A stretch of DNA of 64,000 bases from JADZFO01 sp964512635 (GTDB lineage: Bacteria > 4484-113 > JAFGCY01), in assembly GCA_964512635.1 (NCBI GenBank), contig CAZEJB010000014.1:25841-89840 (forward strand), given 5' to 3'. The stretch's first letter is position 1; every line of letters starts with the position of its first letter. Shown here piece after piece: positions 26,987-35,011 of the stretch. The notes beneath the pieces were generated by a model. That model did no database searches, was not told the DNA's origin, and was given only the letters and a program-made list of their open reading frames with translations. A program made the translations under genes and the position numbers.

Positions 26987-27803
26987 GCCCAAGGTGCTTC
27001 TGCAGGTCCCGGATCTGCCGGAGGACGATGGCAAGGAACAAGAGCGCGCCGAAGAGCGCGCTCTTTTTGCTCGCTACAAAGCTGCTCCCAGTGAACGCCT
27101 CGAAGGCGAGCTGGTAGAGAAGTTCAAGCCCCTGGTCTACCGCATTGTCCACAAGTTCCGCTTCAACCCGGACCAGTTTGACGACCTTGTTCAGGTAGGC
27201 ACTGTCGGGCTCCTGCTGGCGATCCGCCGGTTTGATCTTGAAACCGGCTTCCGTTTCAGCACCTATGCCTGGACCACCATCCAGGGTGAGATCCAGCGCT
27301 ACTTCCGCGACAAGACCTGGGCCGTCAATGTGCCCCGCGACCTGAAGGAAAAGTCGCTGAAGGTCTTCAACGCGCGCAACGAGTACATCAACGACAACGG
27401 CCATGAGCCAACTGTGGCCGAGTTATGTCGCCGAACCGGTTTCTCCGACGAGACAATTCAGGAAGCGCTCGAGCTGGGATCCGCTTACCACCCCCAGAGC
27501 TACATGGAAAACAGCTCTGAAGGCGACGCGACCTATGCCATGGACAGCGACGGCGAAGGCTCTGAAACCACCGACATGGGTGTAACCAAGCGCAGTATCT
27601 TCTGGGAGAGCCTGCTGGGCCACCTGACCGATACGGAAGCCAAGGTGGTGCGGATGTACTTCTTCGACCAGCTGACCCAGAAGGAAATCGCCGACAGCCT
27701 CGGAACCAGCCAGATGAACATCAGCCGCATCACACGCCTGGCGCTGGGCAAGCTGCGCCACCTGCTGGTCCCGGAAGATATGGAAAGCCTCGGGACGATT
27801 TAG
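26961..27803 (+). CDS. SigB/SigF-family RNA polymerase sigma factor
   Basis: 280 aa group 3 sigma factor. Region 2 has LVEKFKPLVYRIVHKFRFNPDQFDDLVQVGTVGLL in outline and FSTYAWTTIQGEIQRYFRDKTWAVNVPRDLKE, the SigB-type region 2.4/3.0. Region 4 is LTDTEAKVVRMYFFDQLTQKEIADSLGTSQMNISRI in outline. ATG 26961 lies within the anti-sigma gene. With the STAS protein and the kinase it forms a stress-response switch, and a SigB-type promoter precedes the pair. Confidence 0.92.
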   Translation: MTRKTDEPEPKVLLQVPDLPEDDGKEQERAEERALFARYKAAPSERLEGELVEKFKPLVYRIVHKFRFNPDQFDDLVQVGTVGLLLAIRRFDLETGFRFSTYAWTTIQGEIQRYFRDKTWAVNVPRDLKEKSLKVFNARNEYINDNGHEPTVAELCRRTGFSDETIQEALELGSAYHPQSYMENSSEGDATYAMDSDGEGSETTDMGVTKRSIFWESLLGHLTDTEAKVVRMYFFDQLTQKEIADSLGTSQMNISRITRLALGKLRHLLVPEDMESLGTI

Positions 27804-27930
27804 CAGTCGTCGAGAGGCGCCACGCCGAGAGGCAGGAACTAAAAGCGAGATATCTTTCCTTCCAAGCGAGCGCTCAACACTCCATATGAACCCCGGGCCT
27901 GCCTGAGCGTCAACTATGATGTAGGCTCAA

Positions 27931-29898
27931 GTGGACCGCTTCTTCCTCAACCCATGGATGCTGGCGATGGCCGGGCTGGCCGGCGGCATTGTGCTGCTCT
28001 ACATCCTGCGCCTCAAGCGCAAGAAGGTGCGCGTCAGCTCGACATTGCTCTGGGAACGGGTAATCCACGACTCCAAGGCCAACGCGCCCTGGCAAAAGCT
28101 GCGCAAAAACTGGCTGATGATCCTGCAGATCATCGCCCTGTGCCTGCTGGCGCTGGCGCTGGCGCGGCCCTTCATCTTCGGCTCAGCCCTGCTCGGTGGC
28201 CGCACTGTGGTCGTGCTGGATACAAGTGCATCCATGCTGGCGGCTGACGAAGACCCGGACCGGCTCGGCCGTGCGATGATCGAGGCCGGCAAGGTACTCT
28301 CAGATCTGCGCCAGTCCGACGAGGGCATGGTCATCGCTGCCGGTCCGACGCCCAGCCTGTTGTGCGCCTTTACCAACGACAAGAACCGCCTGCTCGACGC
28401 CGTGCGCGAAGCGCGGAAGTTTGCCGGCGGCCGCGCTGACCTTAACGCCGCGCTGAAACTGGCCTCGTCGGTCAGCACTGGATCAGCCTCCCGGGTGGTG
28501 ATCTTCTCCGACGGTGCGGTGGACGACCTGGACCCCTTTGCCGTCAGTGATCTGAAGATCAACTTCTTTCCGCTTGGCCAGGACACAGAAAATCTGGGCA
28601 TCACCGGCGCTGGCGCCCGGCGCAATCCGCTGACAGGCCAGTACGAGCTGTTTGTGGCGATGCAGAGCTTTTTTGGCACGCCGCAGGAAGTCGACGTTAC
28701 GGTGCAGCGCGAGGACGGCGACGTAATTGATGTTCGCACTGTCCATTTTGATCCTGGTGATCGCCAGGAGGTCCTGCTTCAGAACCTCCCTTACATCGCC
28801 GAGCCGATCAAAGTCAATCTGGATTTCAAGGACAAGCTGCAGGCCGACAACGAGGCCTATGTGGTCATGCCGCGCAAGGCGGAATACCGCGTCGCGCTGT
28901 GCAGCGACGGCAAGAGCTTCCTGCTGCGCAAGGTCCTGTCCAGCCTCAGCGATGTGCTCTACTACGAATACAAAGGCGGCAAACTGGTTGCGGCCAATGA
29001 TGCTGCCAACGCCTCAGACGACGGCAGCGCGAAGATTGACGTTTTCATCGTTGAAGGCGGCGCGCAGGTGCCGATGGACGACACCGCAAGCTATCTGTTC
29101 CTCGACACCAGCAGCCACCCCCTGCTTCCGGTGATCCCCGGCGCACGCGTCGAGACGGACTTCAATGCCAGCCCGCCCGTGATTCCAGCCGTGGTTGGAC
29201 TCGACCGTTCGAGCCCGCTGCTGCGCTATGTGAACTTCAGCGATCTGCGACTGAAGTCAATGCGGCAGGTTCAGCTCAAGCCCTGGGGCCGCAGCGTGGT
29301 GGATGCCAGTGTCGGCCCGCTGGTGGTCGAGGGTGAGCTGAACGGCCAGCGTTCGCTCTATCTGGCCTTTGACGTCTATGAAAGCGATCTGCCGCTGCGG
29401 GCCGCCTTTCCGATTTTCATGGCCAACGCTGTGCGCTACCTTAGCGAGCAGAGCCAGGGCTCCATCGGCCGATCGGCGCAGTCCGGCGCAAGGGTCGATC
29501 TGCTGGCTCCGCCGGATACAACCCTGGTTGAGGTCGCTGACCCAGGCGGCGCCCGAAGCTCGATCAAACTAAGCGCGCGGGACTTCACGCTCAGCCGCAC
29601 CAACCAGGTTGGAATCTATCGCCTGCAATACAAGGATGCAGCCGGGGCTGATCTCGGCCGCCAGCTCGTACCTGTCAGCCTCGTTTCGGCAGAAGAGAGC
29701 AACATCGCGCCCGCCGCTACGCTGAAGGTTCAGGGTGCCGAAGAGGCTCTGGCCGGCATCGGTGCCGGGGATAAGCTGCAGGAGATTGCCGGCACCAAAC
29801 AGGTGCGGGTCAACCGCGAGTTCTACCTGTGGCTGATCCTGGCAGTTCTGGCCTTGATCACCTTCGAGTGGTGGCTGTACCATACCCGGGCGCTTTAG
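27931..29898 (+). CDS. BatA/VWA-domain membrane protein
   Basis: 655 aa. The N-terminal BatA-like region has two TM helices (residues about 7-26 and 60-80) around KKVRVSSTLLWERV. A von Willebrand A domain follows, with metal-site DTSASM (a DxSxS MIDAS) near residue 98 and VVIFSDGAVDD. A long extracytoplasmic region and a C-terminal TM (YLWLILAVLALITFEWWLY) complete it. Such proteins work with MoxR ATPases and DUF58 proteins; a DUF58 gene lies at 37616. TATGAT (27915-27920) ends 10 nt before GTG 27931. Confidence 0.85.
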   Translation: MDRFFLNPWMLAMAGLAGGIVLLYILRLKRKKVRVSSTLLWERVIHDSKANAPWQKLRKNWLMILQIIALCLLALALARPFIFGSALLGGRTVVVLDTSASMLAADEDPDRLGRAMIEAGKVLSDLRQSDEGMVIAAGPTPSLLCAFTNDKNRLLDAVREARKFAGGRADLNAALKLASSVSTGSASRVVIFSDGAVDDLDPFAVSDLKINFFPLGQDTENLGITGAGARRNPLTGQYELFVAMQSFFGTPQEVDVTVQREDGDVIDVRTVHFDPGDRQEVLLQNLPYIAEPIKVNLDFKDKLQADNEAYVVMPRKAEYRVALCSDGKSFLLRKVLSSLSDVLYYEYKGGKLVAANDAANASDDGSAKIDVFIVEGGAQVPMDDTASYLFLDTSSHPLLPVIPGARVETDFNASPPVIPAVVGLDRSSPLLRYVNFSDLRLKSMRQVQLKPWGRSVVDASVGPLVVEGELNGQRSLYLAFDVYESDLPLRAAFPIFMANAVRYLSEQSQGSIGRSAQSGARVDLLAPPDTTLVEVADPGGARSSIKLSARDFTLSRTNQVGIYRLQYKDAAGADLGRQLVPVSLVSAEESNIAPAATLKVQGAEEALAGIGAGDKLQEIAGTKQVRVNREFYLWLILAVLALITFEWWLYHTRAL

Positions 29899-29904
29899 TT
29901 CTTA

Positions 29905-30019
29905 GAGCGCGGGACTGTGTCCCGTATCCCTGGTCAGCTTCGCATTGTCAGGATTCGTGCTTATTCCAAGTCTCAGTGTCCTTTAAGGACGAAGAATACG
30001 GGACACAGTCCCGCGCTCC
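29905..30019. repeat. Family 2 inverted-repeat element (about 115 bp) between convergent genes
   Basis: GAGCGCGGGACTGTGTCCCG..TATC at the left and GAATACGGGACACAGTCCCG..CGCTCC at the right are inverted 25-bp copies. It fills the space between the VWA gene and the lpxC 3' end and is MITE-like. Confidence 0.85.
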
Positions 30020-30020
30020 A

Positions 30021-31040
30021 TCAGAGGAGCTTCATCATCTCCCGGGCCAGCATACGGTTAAGGCGGTGGCCGCTGCGAAATGCTGTGACACGCCCGCTCC
30101 ACTCCGCCGGCACGATATAGAGATCACCGATAAGGTCCAGCACCTTATGCCGCGCGTACTCGTCGGGGAAGCGCAGGGGACTGTCGGGGACCATCTCGGA
30201 GCGCGGACGATCCGTCCGCGAATCTTCAGGGAGCGCGGGACTGTGTCCCGTATCTTCGTCCGGAAGCGGACCACTGGTCCGCGCTCCGGTCTGCGGACTT
30301 AAGTCCGCGCTCCCAGCAGGCCGGATCACCAGCGCGTCCTCGCTGTGCGTGTTCTTCAACAGTCCCGCTGCGCTCAGCGCCTCGCCTTCGCGCTGAGTAA
30401 TGAAGGTCCGCGCCGGGAGGATGCCGTCGACTGCCCACTTTCTTGTGATGTCACCAAAGCAGACTCGCTGCTCTCCGAGTTCAGGATGACTGAAGGAGTA
30501 GTCGATGCTCAGTCGATAATCGGTTATGTCGCGGTTTCGTTCGATCAATATGTAGCTGCCATTCTCATCTTCGACCCTCAACTGCTCTACTGGCAGAATG
30601 GGTCGGTTTGCCGCCATGTACTCCACTCCCGCGGACGCGATCTCGTCATAGAGCGTCCTGGCCGAACCGTCGTGATTCGGCAGTTCAGTGCCGTTGTCCA
30701 CCACAATGCGGCAGTGGTCGATGCCGGCGGCCCAGAGCGCGCAAAAGACATGCTCAATCACCAGCAGGGGCGGGCCGCCCTCGCCGGGCGGGAGCAGGGC
30801 CGTACAGTTGGGCAGCTCGAGGTAGCGCTCAGGCAGGGCGGGGTAGCGGTAGCCCTCGTGTTCAATCAGGATGCCGTGCGCGGCAAACTCCGGCGTGCTT
30901 TTCTCGACGTCGTAGGGGATTCCCCCGCGCTCGCATTCCTCGGGCGACAGCGCCGGGCGGATCTTGCAGGAACACTTGCTGCCAGAGAACAAACCCCTGC
31001 CAGAGAGGCCGACGCCGTGCTTGATGGTAGCTGAATGCAT
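30021..31040 (-). CDS. lpxC: UDP-3-O-acyl-N-acetylglucosamine deacetylase
   Basis: Zinc enzyme for the committed step of lipid A synthesis, so the cell makes an LPS-type outer membrane. The 339 aa protein has TIKHGVGLSGRGLFSG at its N-terminus, zinc ligand His in LVIEHVFCAL, VVDNGTELPNHDGS, ARTF, and the C-terminal zinc/catalytic segment LRFPDEYARHKVLDLIGD with FRSGHRLN. Residues about 241-284 are an extra segment encoded by family 2 palindromes (30190-30321). Without it, length would be the usual 295. TATAAC (complement of 31049-31054) ends 8 nt before the ATG. Confidence 0.93.
   Translation of the reverse strand: MHSATIKHGVGLSGRGLFSGSKCSCKIRPALSPEECERGGIPYDVEKSTPEFAAHGILIEHEGYRYPALPERYLELPNCTALLPPGEGGPPLLVIEHVFCALWAAGIDHCRIVVDNGTELPNHDGSARTLYDEIASAGVEYMAANRPILPVEQLRVEDENGSYILIERNRDITDYRLSIDYSFSHPELGEQRVCFGDITRKWAVDGILPARTFITQREGEALSAAGLLKNTHSEDALVIRPAGSADLSPQTGARTSGPLPDEDTGHSPALPEDSRTDRPRSEMVPDSPLRFPDEYARHKVLDLIGDLYIVPAEWSGRVTAFRSGHRLNRMLAREMMKLL
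30190..30321. repeat. Palindromic repeat cluster translated in frame within lpxC
   Basis: Four family 2 palindromes in series: GGAGCGCGGACGATCCGTCC, GCGGGACTGTGTCCCG, GCGGACCACTGGTCCGC and GCGGACTTAAGTCCGC, each joined to GGAGCGC or GCGCTCC. They encode a Ser/Pro/Asp/Arg-rich segment between EDALVIRP and LRFPDEY. Confidence 0.88.
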
Positions 31041-31056
31041 CGCAGCTAGTTATAGA

Positions 31057-31680
31057 TGATGGCGGATGGCGGATGGCGGATGGCAGAGATGGAGGAATGA
31101 GGGTAGGGGCGCACGGCGTGCGCCCGGCTCACTTGACTAGTCTGATTGGCAAGCCCAATCCCTGAACTGACTCAACAAACTCTTGACGACCTCGGTCGGG
31201 CAACGATGCTTCCCACCAAGGCAGAACGTAACTTGAATGCGATTGCATAGGGTTATCGGGCAATAGGATCGATCGATATCGGTAGTCAATGTCAGAGAGC
31301 GATTGTCTGAAGACAACATAGTCGGGCGATGTCTTATCCGAATAGGACGTTATGGCCTCTTCGAGCAGACGTCGGACGTCAAGGTCAAACATCAGTTCAT
31401 CATAAATGTCGCCATAGCCAGATTCGCACGTCCCGACAAGCCTGTCCCATCCTTGCAATAGATCCCACACAGCCACTGGCCGTCCATAACTCACCACAGT
31501 TCTCCAAACGAACTCTGCAAAAGGACCGTTTCGAAATTCTAGTGCCTTCATTTTGTGTGAATCAACTCCTCGAAATCACTCCGCAGCGCAAGCTATACGC
31601 CGGGCGCACGCAGTGCGCCCCTACATGTCTTCCCAGCGCCACGTTCCATCTGCCATCTGACATTTGCCATCTGCCATTCT
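31057..31680. mobile_element. Nested inverted-repeat element carrying one small gene
   Basis: Outer arms are degenerate word arrays: GATGGCGGATGGCGGATGGC at 31057 and CCATCTGCCATCTGACATTT.. at 31645, in inverted orientation. Inner arms are family 1 palindromes: GTAGGGGCGCACGGCGTGCG.. (31103-31128) and ..GCACGCAGTGCGCCCCTAC (31599-31624). The only content is the hypothetical gene 31129-31551. Confidence 0.7.
31129..31551 (-). CDS. Hypothetical protein inside a repeat-bounded element
   Basis: 140 aa, acidic, with no recognised domain; it starts MKALEFRNGPFAEFVWR and contains several Trp and Tyr. Its stop abuts the left family 1 palindrome exactly, and its promoter region (TATAGC near 31592) abuts the right one. 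Base composition is clearly more AT-rich than lpxC or the helicase on either side, suggesting that it arrived as cargo. GAGGAG lies about 14 nt before the ATG. Confidence 0.55.
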   Translation of the reverse strand: MKALEFRNGPFAEFVWRTVVSYGRPVAVWDLLQGWDRLVGTCESGYGDIYDELMFDLDVRRLLEEAITSYSDKTSPDYVVFRQSLSDIDYRYRSILLPDNPMQSHSSYVLPWWEASLPDRGRQEFVESVQGLGLPIRLVK

Positions 31681-34678
31681 ATGAGACCAGCTCCTTCAGC
31701 AACTCCCTCAGACTGAGTTGCGCGCTCGGCTTGACCTGGCTGGGGTCGGAGATGTCGCCAAAGACGTCGTCGAAGAGGCCCTGCTTCTCTTTTAACATCT
31801 TCAGCAGCTTCTCCTCAACCGTGTTGCGGCACAGCAGGTTGATCACCACCACGCTGCCCTGCTGGCCCATGCGATGCGCGCGGGCGACGCGCTGCGCCAG
31901 CTTGGCCGGGTTAAAGGGCAGGTCGTAGTTGACCACCAGGCTGGCCGCCTGCAGGTTCAGGCCGGTGCCGCCGGCGTCAGTGCTGATCAGGATACGGCTC
32001 TTGCCCTCCTGGAAACGCTCGACCAGCTCGCGGCGGCCCTGGGCATCCACCCCGCCGTGCAGGAAGGCCGGGGCATAACCCGCAGCCGTCAGCTCGCGCA
32101 GCAGGATCTCGCCCATTCGCGTCCACTGGGTGAAGATGATCGCCTGGCGATCCAGCGTGCGGATCTCGTCCTCAAGGATTGCGTTCAGCTCCGTGAGCTT
32201 CTGGCTTTCGCGCTGGCTCGGTTCGATCAGCTCCGGCGTGTCACAGACCTCGCGCAGGCGTTGCAGCAGGGTCATGGCGTTGTTGGTCGCCAGCTTGTCC
32301 CACTGCTCCTTGCTGAGCAGCATGCTGGTCTCGCCCTGCAGGTCCTTATAGAATGCGCGCTGGATGTCGGTCAGGCTCAGCCAGCGCTCCATCTCGATCA
32401 GCGGCGGCAGTTCGGTGAGCGTCTGGGTCTTTGTGCGTCGCAGGGTCAGGGCCGCGATCTTGCGGCTGACTTCCTCGACCTTCTGATAGCCCTGGATGCC
32501 GCCGAAGCGGTCGAGGATCACGTAGCGGTCGCGGAAGGCCAGCGGGTTGGCGCCGAGAGCCCTGGGCTCGATGAACTTCATGATGGTGTAGAGCTCCATC
32601 AGCTGGTTCTCCAGCGGCGTACCGGTCAGGACAAACAGGTAGGGGCTGGCGAGGCTGAAGACCGACTGCGCGGTCTTGGTACGGAAGTTCTTGACGCGCT
32701 GGGCCTCGTCAAGGATCAGGATGTCGGGGGCCAGGGCCTTGAGCTGCTCGATATCGCGGTGGACCAGCTCGTAGTTCACGATGTAGAAGAAGGGCATGTC
32801 CGCCGGGTCGTGGAAGATGCCGGGGAGCTGCTGCGCCTTGCCGGATGCCCTGGCATCCGCCTTGCCGGGCGGGCTGGCCAGGATCTGGTCCAGCAGCGCA
32901 TCGGCTTCATCGCGCGCGCTGGCCTTCCTGGCCGCACGACCTGCCGGGGCAGGAGGGTCTTTAGCCTGCTGCGCCGCCGCAGCGCCTGTGGCGCGATCAA
33001 AGACTGCCGCCGCCCGATAGATCGATTCCCGCTCGTCCGGCCCGCCGCCAATAACCTCGCAGCGCAGTCCGGTGAAGCGCTGGATCTCGGACTGCCACTG
33101 GTACTTCAGCGAGGCCGGGCAGACAATCAGCGCGCGCTTCAAACCCTGCTTCTGTTTCAGGTAGAAGGCGGCGGTCATACTCTGCAGGGTTTTGCCGAGG
33201 CCCATGTCATCTGCCAGCAGGGCCCGCCGGTTGCTGACCAGAAAGGCCACCCCTTCGCGCTGAAAGGGGTAGAGCTTGGCTTTCACCGGCGTATCAGAAT
33301 GGAGCGCGGAGTCTTCGGTGGGGCGGCCGGGCCGCTCAGAATGGAGCGCGTCTTCGGTGGGGCGGCCCTCAGTGGCCGCCTTCTTCTTATTCTCTGGCTT
33401 TGGCAGTCCCCACCACCAAACCCACTTATAGCCCTGTTCATTCGGCCAGCGCTTGTGAGGATTATTCAAGATGTACTGCGCTTTCTCGAGAAGTTCGTCA
33501 TCGTCTCGCATTATCCTATCGAGATACTCATCTTGCCAAAGGGACCCCACATAGCCTAACTCCTTTTGTGCAGTGTGGGCCGTAAATGATTTCCAGGAAT
33601 GGACAACGTCCTCAAGGTAGTGCCCGGGCATAGGTTGCATGAGAACATGAACATGGTCGTCCATCACGACGTAAGCAAAGAGGTGGTAACGCTGAGTGTC
33701 AAAGTGATGAATGGCACTGGCCACCAAATCACGGGCAGCTGGGCTCAGAGTTTGGTGCTTTTTGTTCAGCCTCCAGGTTACAAAGTAAGTTGAGTTACTT
33801 AGACGCCAGTGGGGAAGTCGGTGCCGATATTGAGAAAAATCGTCTTTGGCAGCTGGGATGGCGGCCAGTGACGGCCGCCCCACCGAAGAGTCCCGCGCTT
33901 CATCCTCGGCGCCCTCGCCGGCGATCCACTGTTCAAGCTCCTCCGCCAGCGTCTTTAGTCCCTCATAGTGATCCAGCACGGGCTTCACTGTTGGGTGTAT
34001 GCGCACCTGCGCGCCGGCGACGTGCAGCCTGGCGACCAGTTCGGGGCAGTCCAGGGGCTGGCGCAGGGTATGCACCTGGTCGATATGCGCGGCAAGAATG
34101 CTGTGCAGTTCCGGCAACAGGAACTGCTCGGCGTGATAGGCCTGCACCTGGCGGAAGAAGGAAATCGACTCTTCGAAACTGATCGCCCGGGCGCCGAACT
34201 CCTTCAGGGCCAGAGTGAAGCCCTTGTCGAAGCGCAGCTGGCCCTTGGCCCGGCGCAGCAGCTTCTCCAGGCGCCAGACATCAAAGTTGTCCCGCAGCGC
34301 TCCTTCCGTGCAGTACTCGCGCAGCAGGTTCTGCAACGGCCTGGCCGCCTCATGCGCCGGTGCGCTGACCAGGAAGCGCACTGACTGCGGCCCTTCGATG
34401 CCACGCTGCTTAGCACCGCTGAAGAGCACCACATAGCGCTGCATATGCGCGTCATAGGCCTTCTGCAGCGCTTCCCAGTCAGTGCCGGCAAAGAAACGGT
34501 CCGCCCGCGCGTCGCCGAGTTCTGCCAGCAGACTGGGGTAGGCCGAGTAGTCGCTGAGCGCAAAGCCGAAGCTGAAGTACTGGTTGATGATCCGGCGTAT
34601 GTGCGGCGGCAGGCGCTGCTTGTCACCGCTGAAGCGGATCTCATCGCCGTTCTTGCCACCAACTACCAGACGCGCCAC
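31679..34678 (-). CDS. SNF2-family helicase with an internal RAYT transposase domain
   Basis: 999 aa. Residues 1-258 are an N-terminal region with no clear domain. Residues about 259-461 are an inserted Y1/RAYT transposase (see the mobile element). From about 465 comes the SNF2 ATPase: YPFQREGVAFL, Walker A DDMGLGKTLQS, Walker B ILILDEAQRVKN, LTGTPLENQLMELYTI. The helicase C-terminal domain follows, with IIFTQWTRMGEIL, STDAGGTGLNLQ and motif VI QRVARAHRMGQ. Without the insertion it would be about 796 aa. A second palindrome (32842-32859) is translated in an Ala-rich loop. Role: ATP-driven DNA translocation or remodelling, substrate unknown. Confidence 0.88.
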   Translation of the reverse strand: MARLVVGGKNGDEIRFSGDKQRLPPHIRRIINQYFSFGFALSDYSAYPSLLAELGDARADRFFAGTDWEALQKAYDAHMQRYVVLFSGAKQRGIEGPQSVRFLVSAPAHEAARPLQNLLREYCTEGALRDNFDVWRLEKLLRRAKGQLRFDKGFTLALKEFGARAISFEESISFFRQVQAYHAEQFLLPELHSILAAHIDQVHTLRQPLDCPELVARLHVAGAQVRIHPTVKPVLDHYEGLKTLAEELEQWIAGEGAEDEARDSSVGRPSLAAIPAAKDDFSQYRHRLPHWRLSNSTYFVTWRLNKKHQTLSPAARDLVASAIHHFDTQRYHLFAYVVMDDHVHVLMQPMPGHYLEDVVHSWKSFTAHTAQKELGYVGSLWQDEYLDRIMRDDDELLEKAQYILNNPHKRWPNEQGYKWVWWWGLPKPENKKKAATEGRPTEDALHSERPGRPTEDSALHSDTPVKAKLYPFQREGVAFLVSNRRALLADDMGLGKTLQSMTAAFYLKQKQGLKRALIVCPASLKYQWQSEIQRFTGLRCEVIGGGPDERESIYRAAAVFDRATGAAAAQQAKDPPAPAGRAARKASARDEADALLDQILASPPGKADARASGKAQQLPGIFHDPADMPFFYIVNYELVHRDIEQLKALAPDILILDEAQRVKNFRTKTAQSVFSLASPYLFVLTGTPLENQLMELYTIMKFIEPRALGANPLAFRDRYVILDRFGGIQGYQKVEEVSRKIAALTLRRTKTQTLTELPPLIEMERWLSLTDIQRAFYKDLQGETSMLLSKEQWDKLATNNAMTLLQRLREVCDTPELIEPSQRESQKLTELNAILEDEIRTLDRQAIIFTQWTRMGEILLRELTAAGYAPAFLHGGVDAQGRRELVERFQEGKSRILISTDAGGTGLNLQAASLVVNYDLPFNPAKLAQRVARAHRMGQQGSVVVINLLCRNTVEEKLLKMLKEKQGLFDDVFGDISDPSQVKPSAQLSLRELLKELVS
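33296..33903 (-). mobile_element. RAYT element inserted in frame in the SNF2 helicase gene
   Basis: Bounded by inverted copies of GCGCGGGACTCTTCGGTGGG..GGCGGCC (right end, 33860-33903 as complement) and GGAGCGCGG..TCTTCGGTGGGGCGGCC (left end, with two tandem copies at 33301-33366). Inside, the frame encodes a full RAYT domain: YRHRLPHWRLSNSTYFVTWR, HxH at H339/H341 (VVMDDHVHVLMQP) and catalytic Tyr near residue 399 (AQYILNNPHKRWP). No stop codon interrupts the host frame. Exact ends are uncertain by some bases. Confidence 0.85.
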
Positions 34679-34721
34679 GACCCTATGTTAGCGTGACCCC
34701 TGAGAGTACTTAACATCAGCC

Positions 34722-34946
34722 TCAGCGCAGGTAGAGCTCCCAAAGTACGATCAGCACGGCAAGGCCCACAAACACAGCAATCGGCCAGTAGCTGGAAGAG
34801 CCAGCCTCTTCCTCTAACGACACCACAAAAGCGCTTTCAGGCTCGCGCAGTTCTTCCTCGTCGCGGCGTTCAAGCTCAAGGTTCGCGCGCATCTGGACGC
34901 GATAGTCATGCTCATCCTGATCAAGTTTCTGCCGCCAGTCGCTCAT
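34722..34946 (-). CDS. Small tail-anchored membrane protein
   Basis: 74 aa. A charged N-terminal part (SDWRQKLDQDEHDYRVQMRA, with a Glu/Arg-rich helix) is followed by one C-terminal TM segment (YWPIAVFVGLAVLIVLWELYL). ATG 34946 is preferred to longer forms because TATACT (complement of 34954-34959) ends 7 nt before it. No family recognised. It is divergent from the P-loop kinase-like gene at 35012. Confidence 0.6.
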   Translation of the reverse strand: MSDWRQKLDQDEHDYRVQMRANLELERRDEEELREPESAFVVSLEEEAGSSSYWPIAVFVGLAVLIVLWELYLR

Positions 34947-35011
34947 AAAAGGGAGTATATCCGTGCGGCTGCTAATTTGCCGCCGGACGGTCTGGGTATC
35001 ATTGCTCTGCC

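Noticed and set aside
33296..33903. Intein in the helicase gene
   Set aside because: No Cys/Ser start block, no His-Asn-Cys/Ser end block and no LAGLIDADG motif; the insert matches a RAYT instead.
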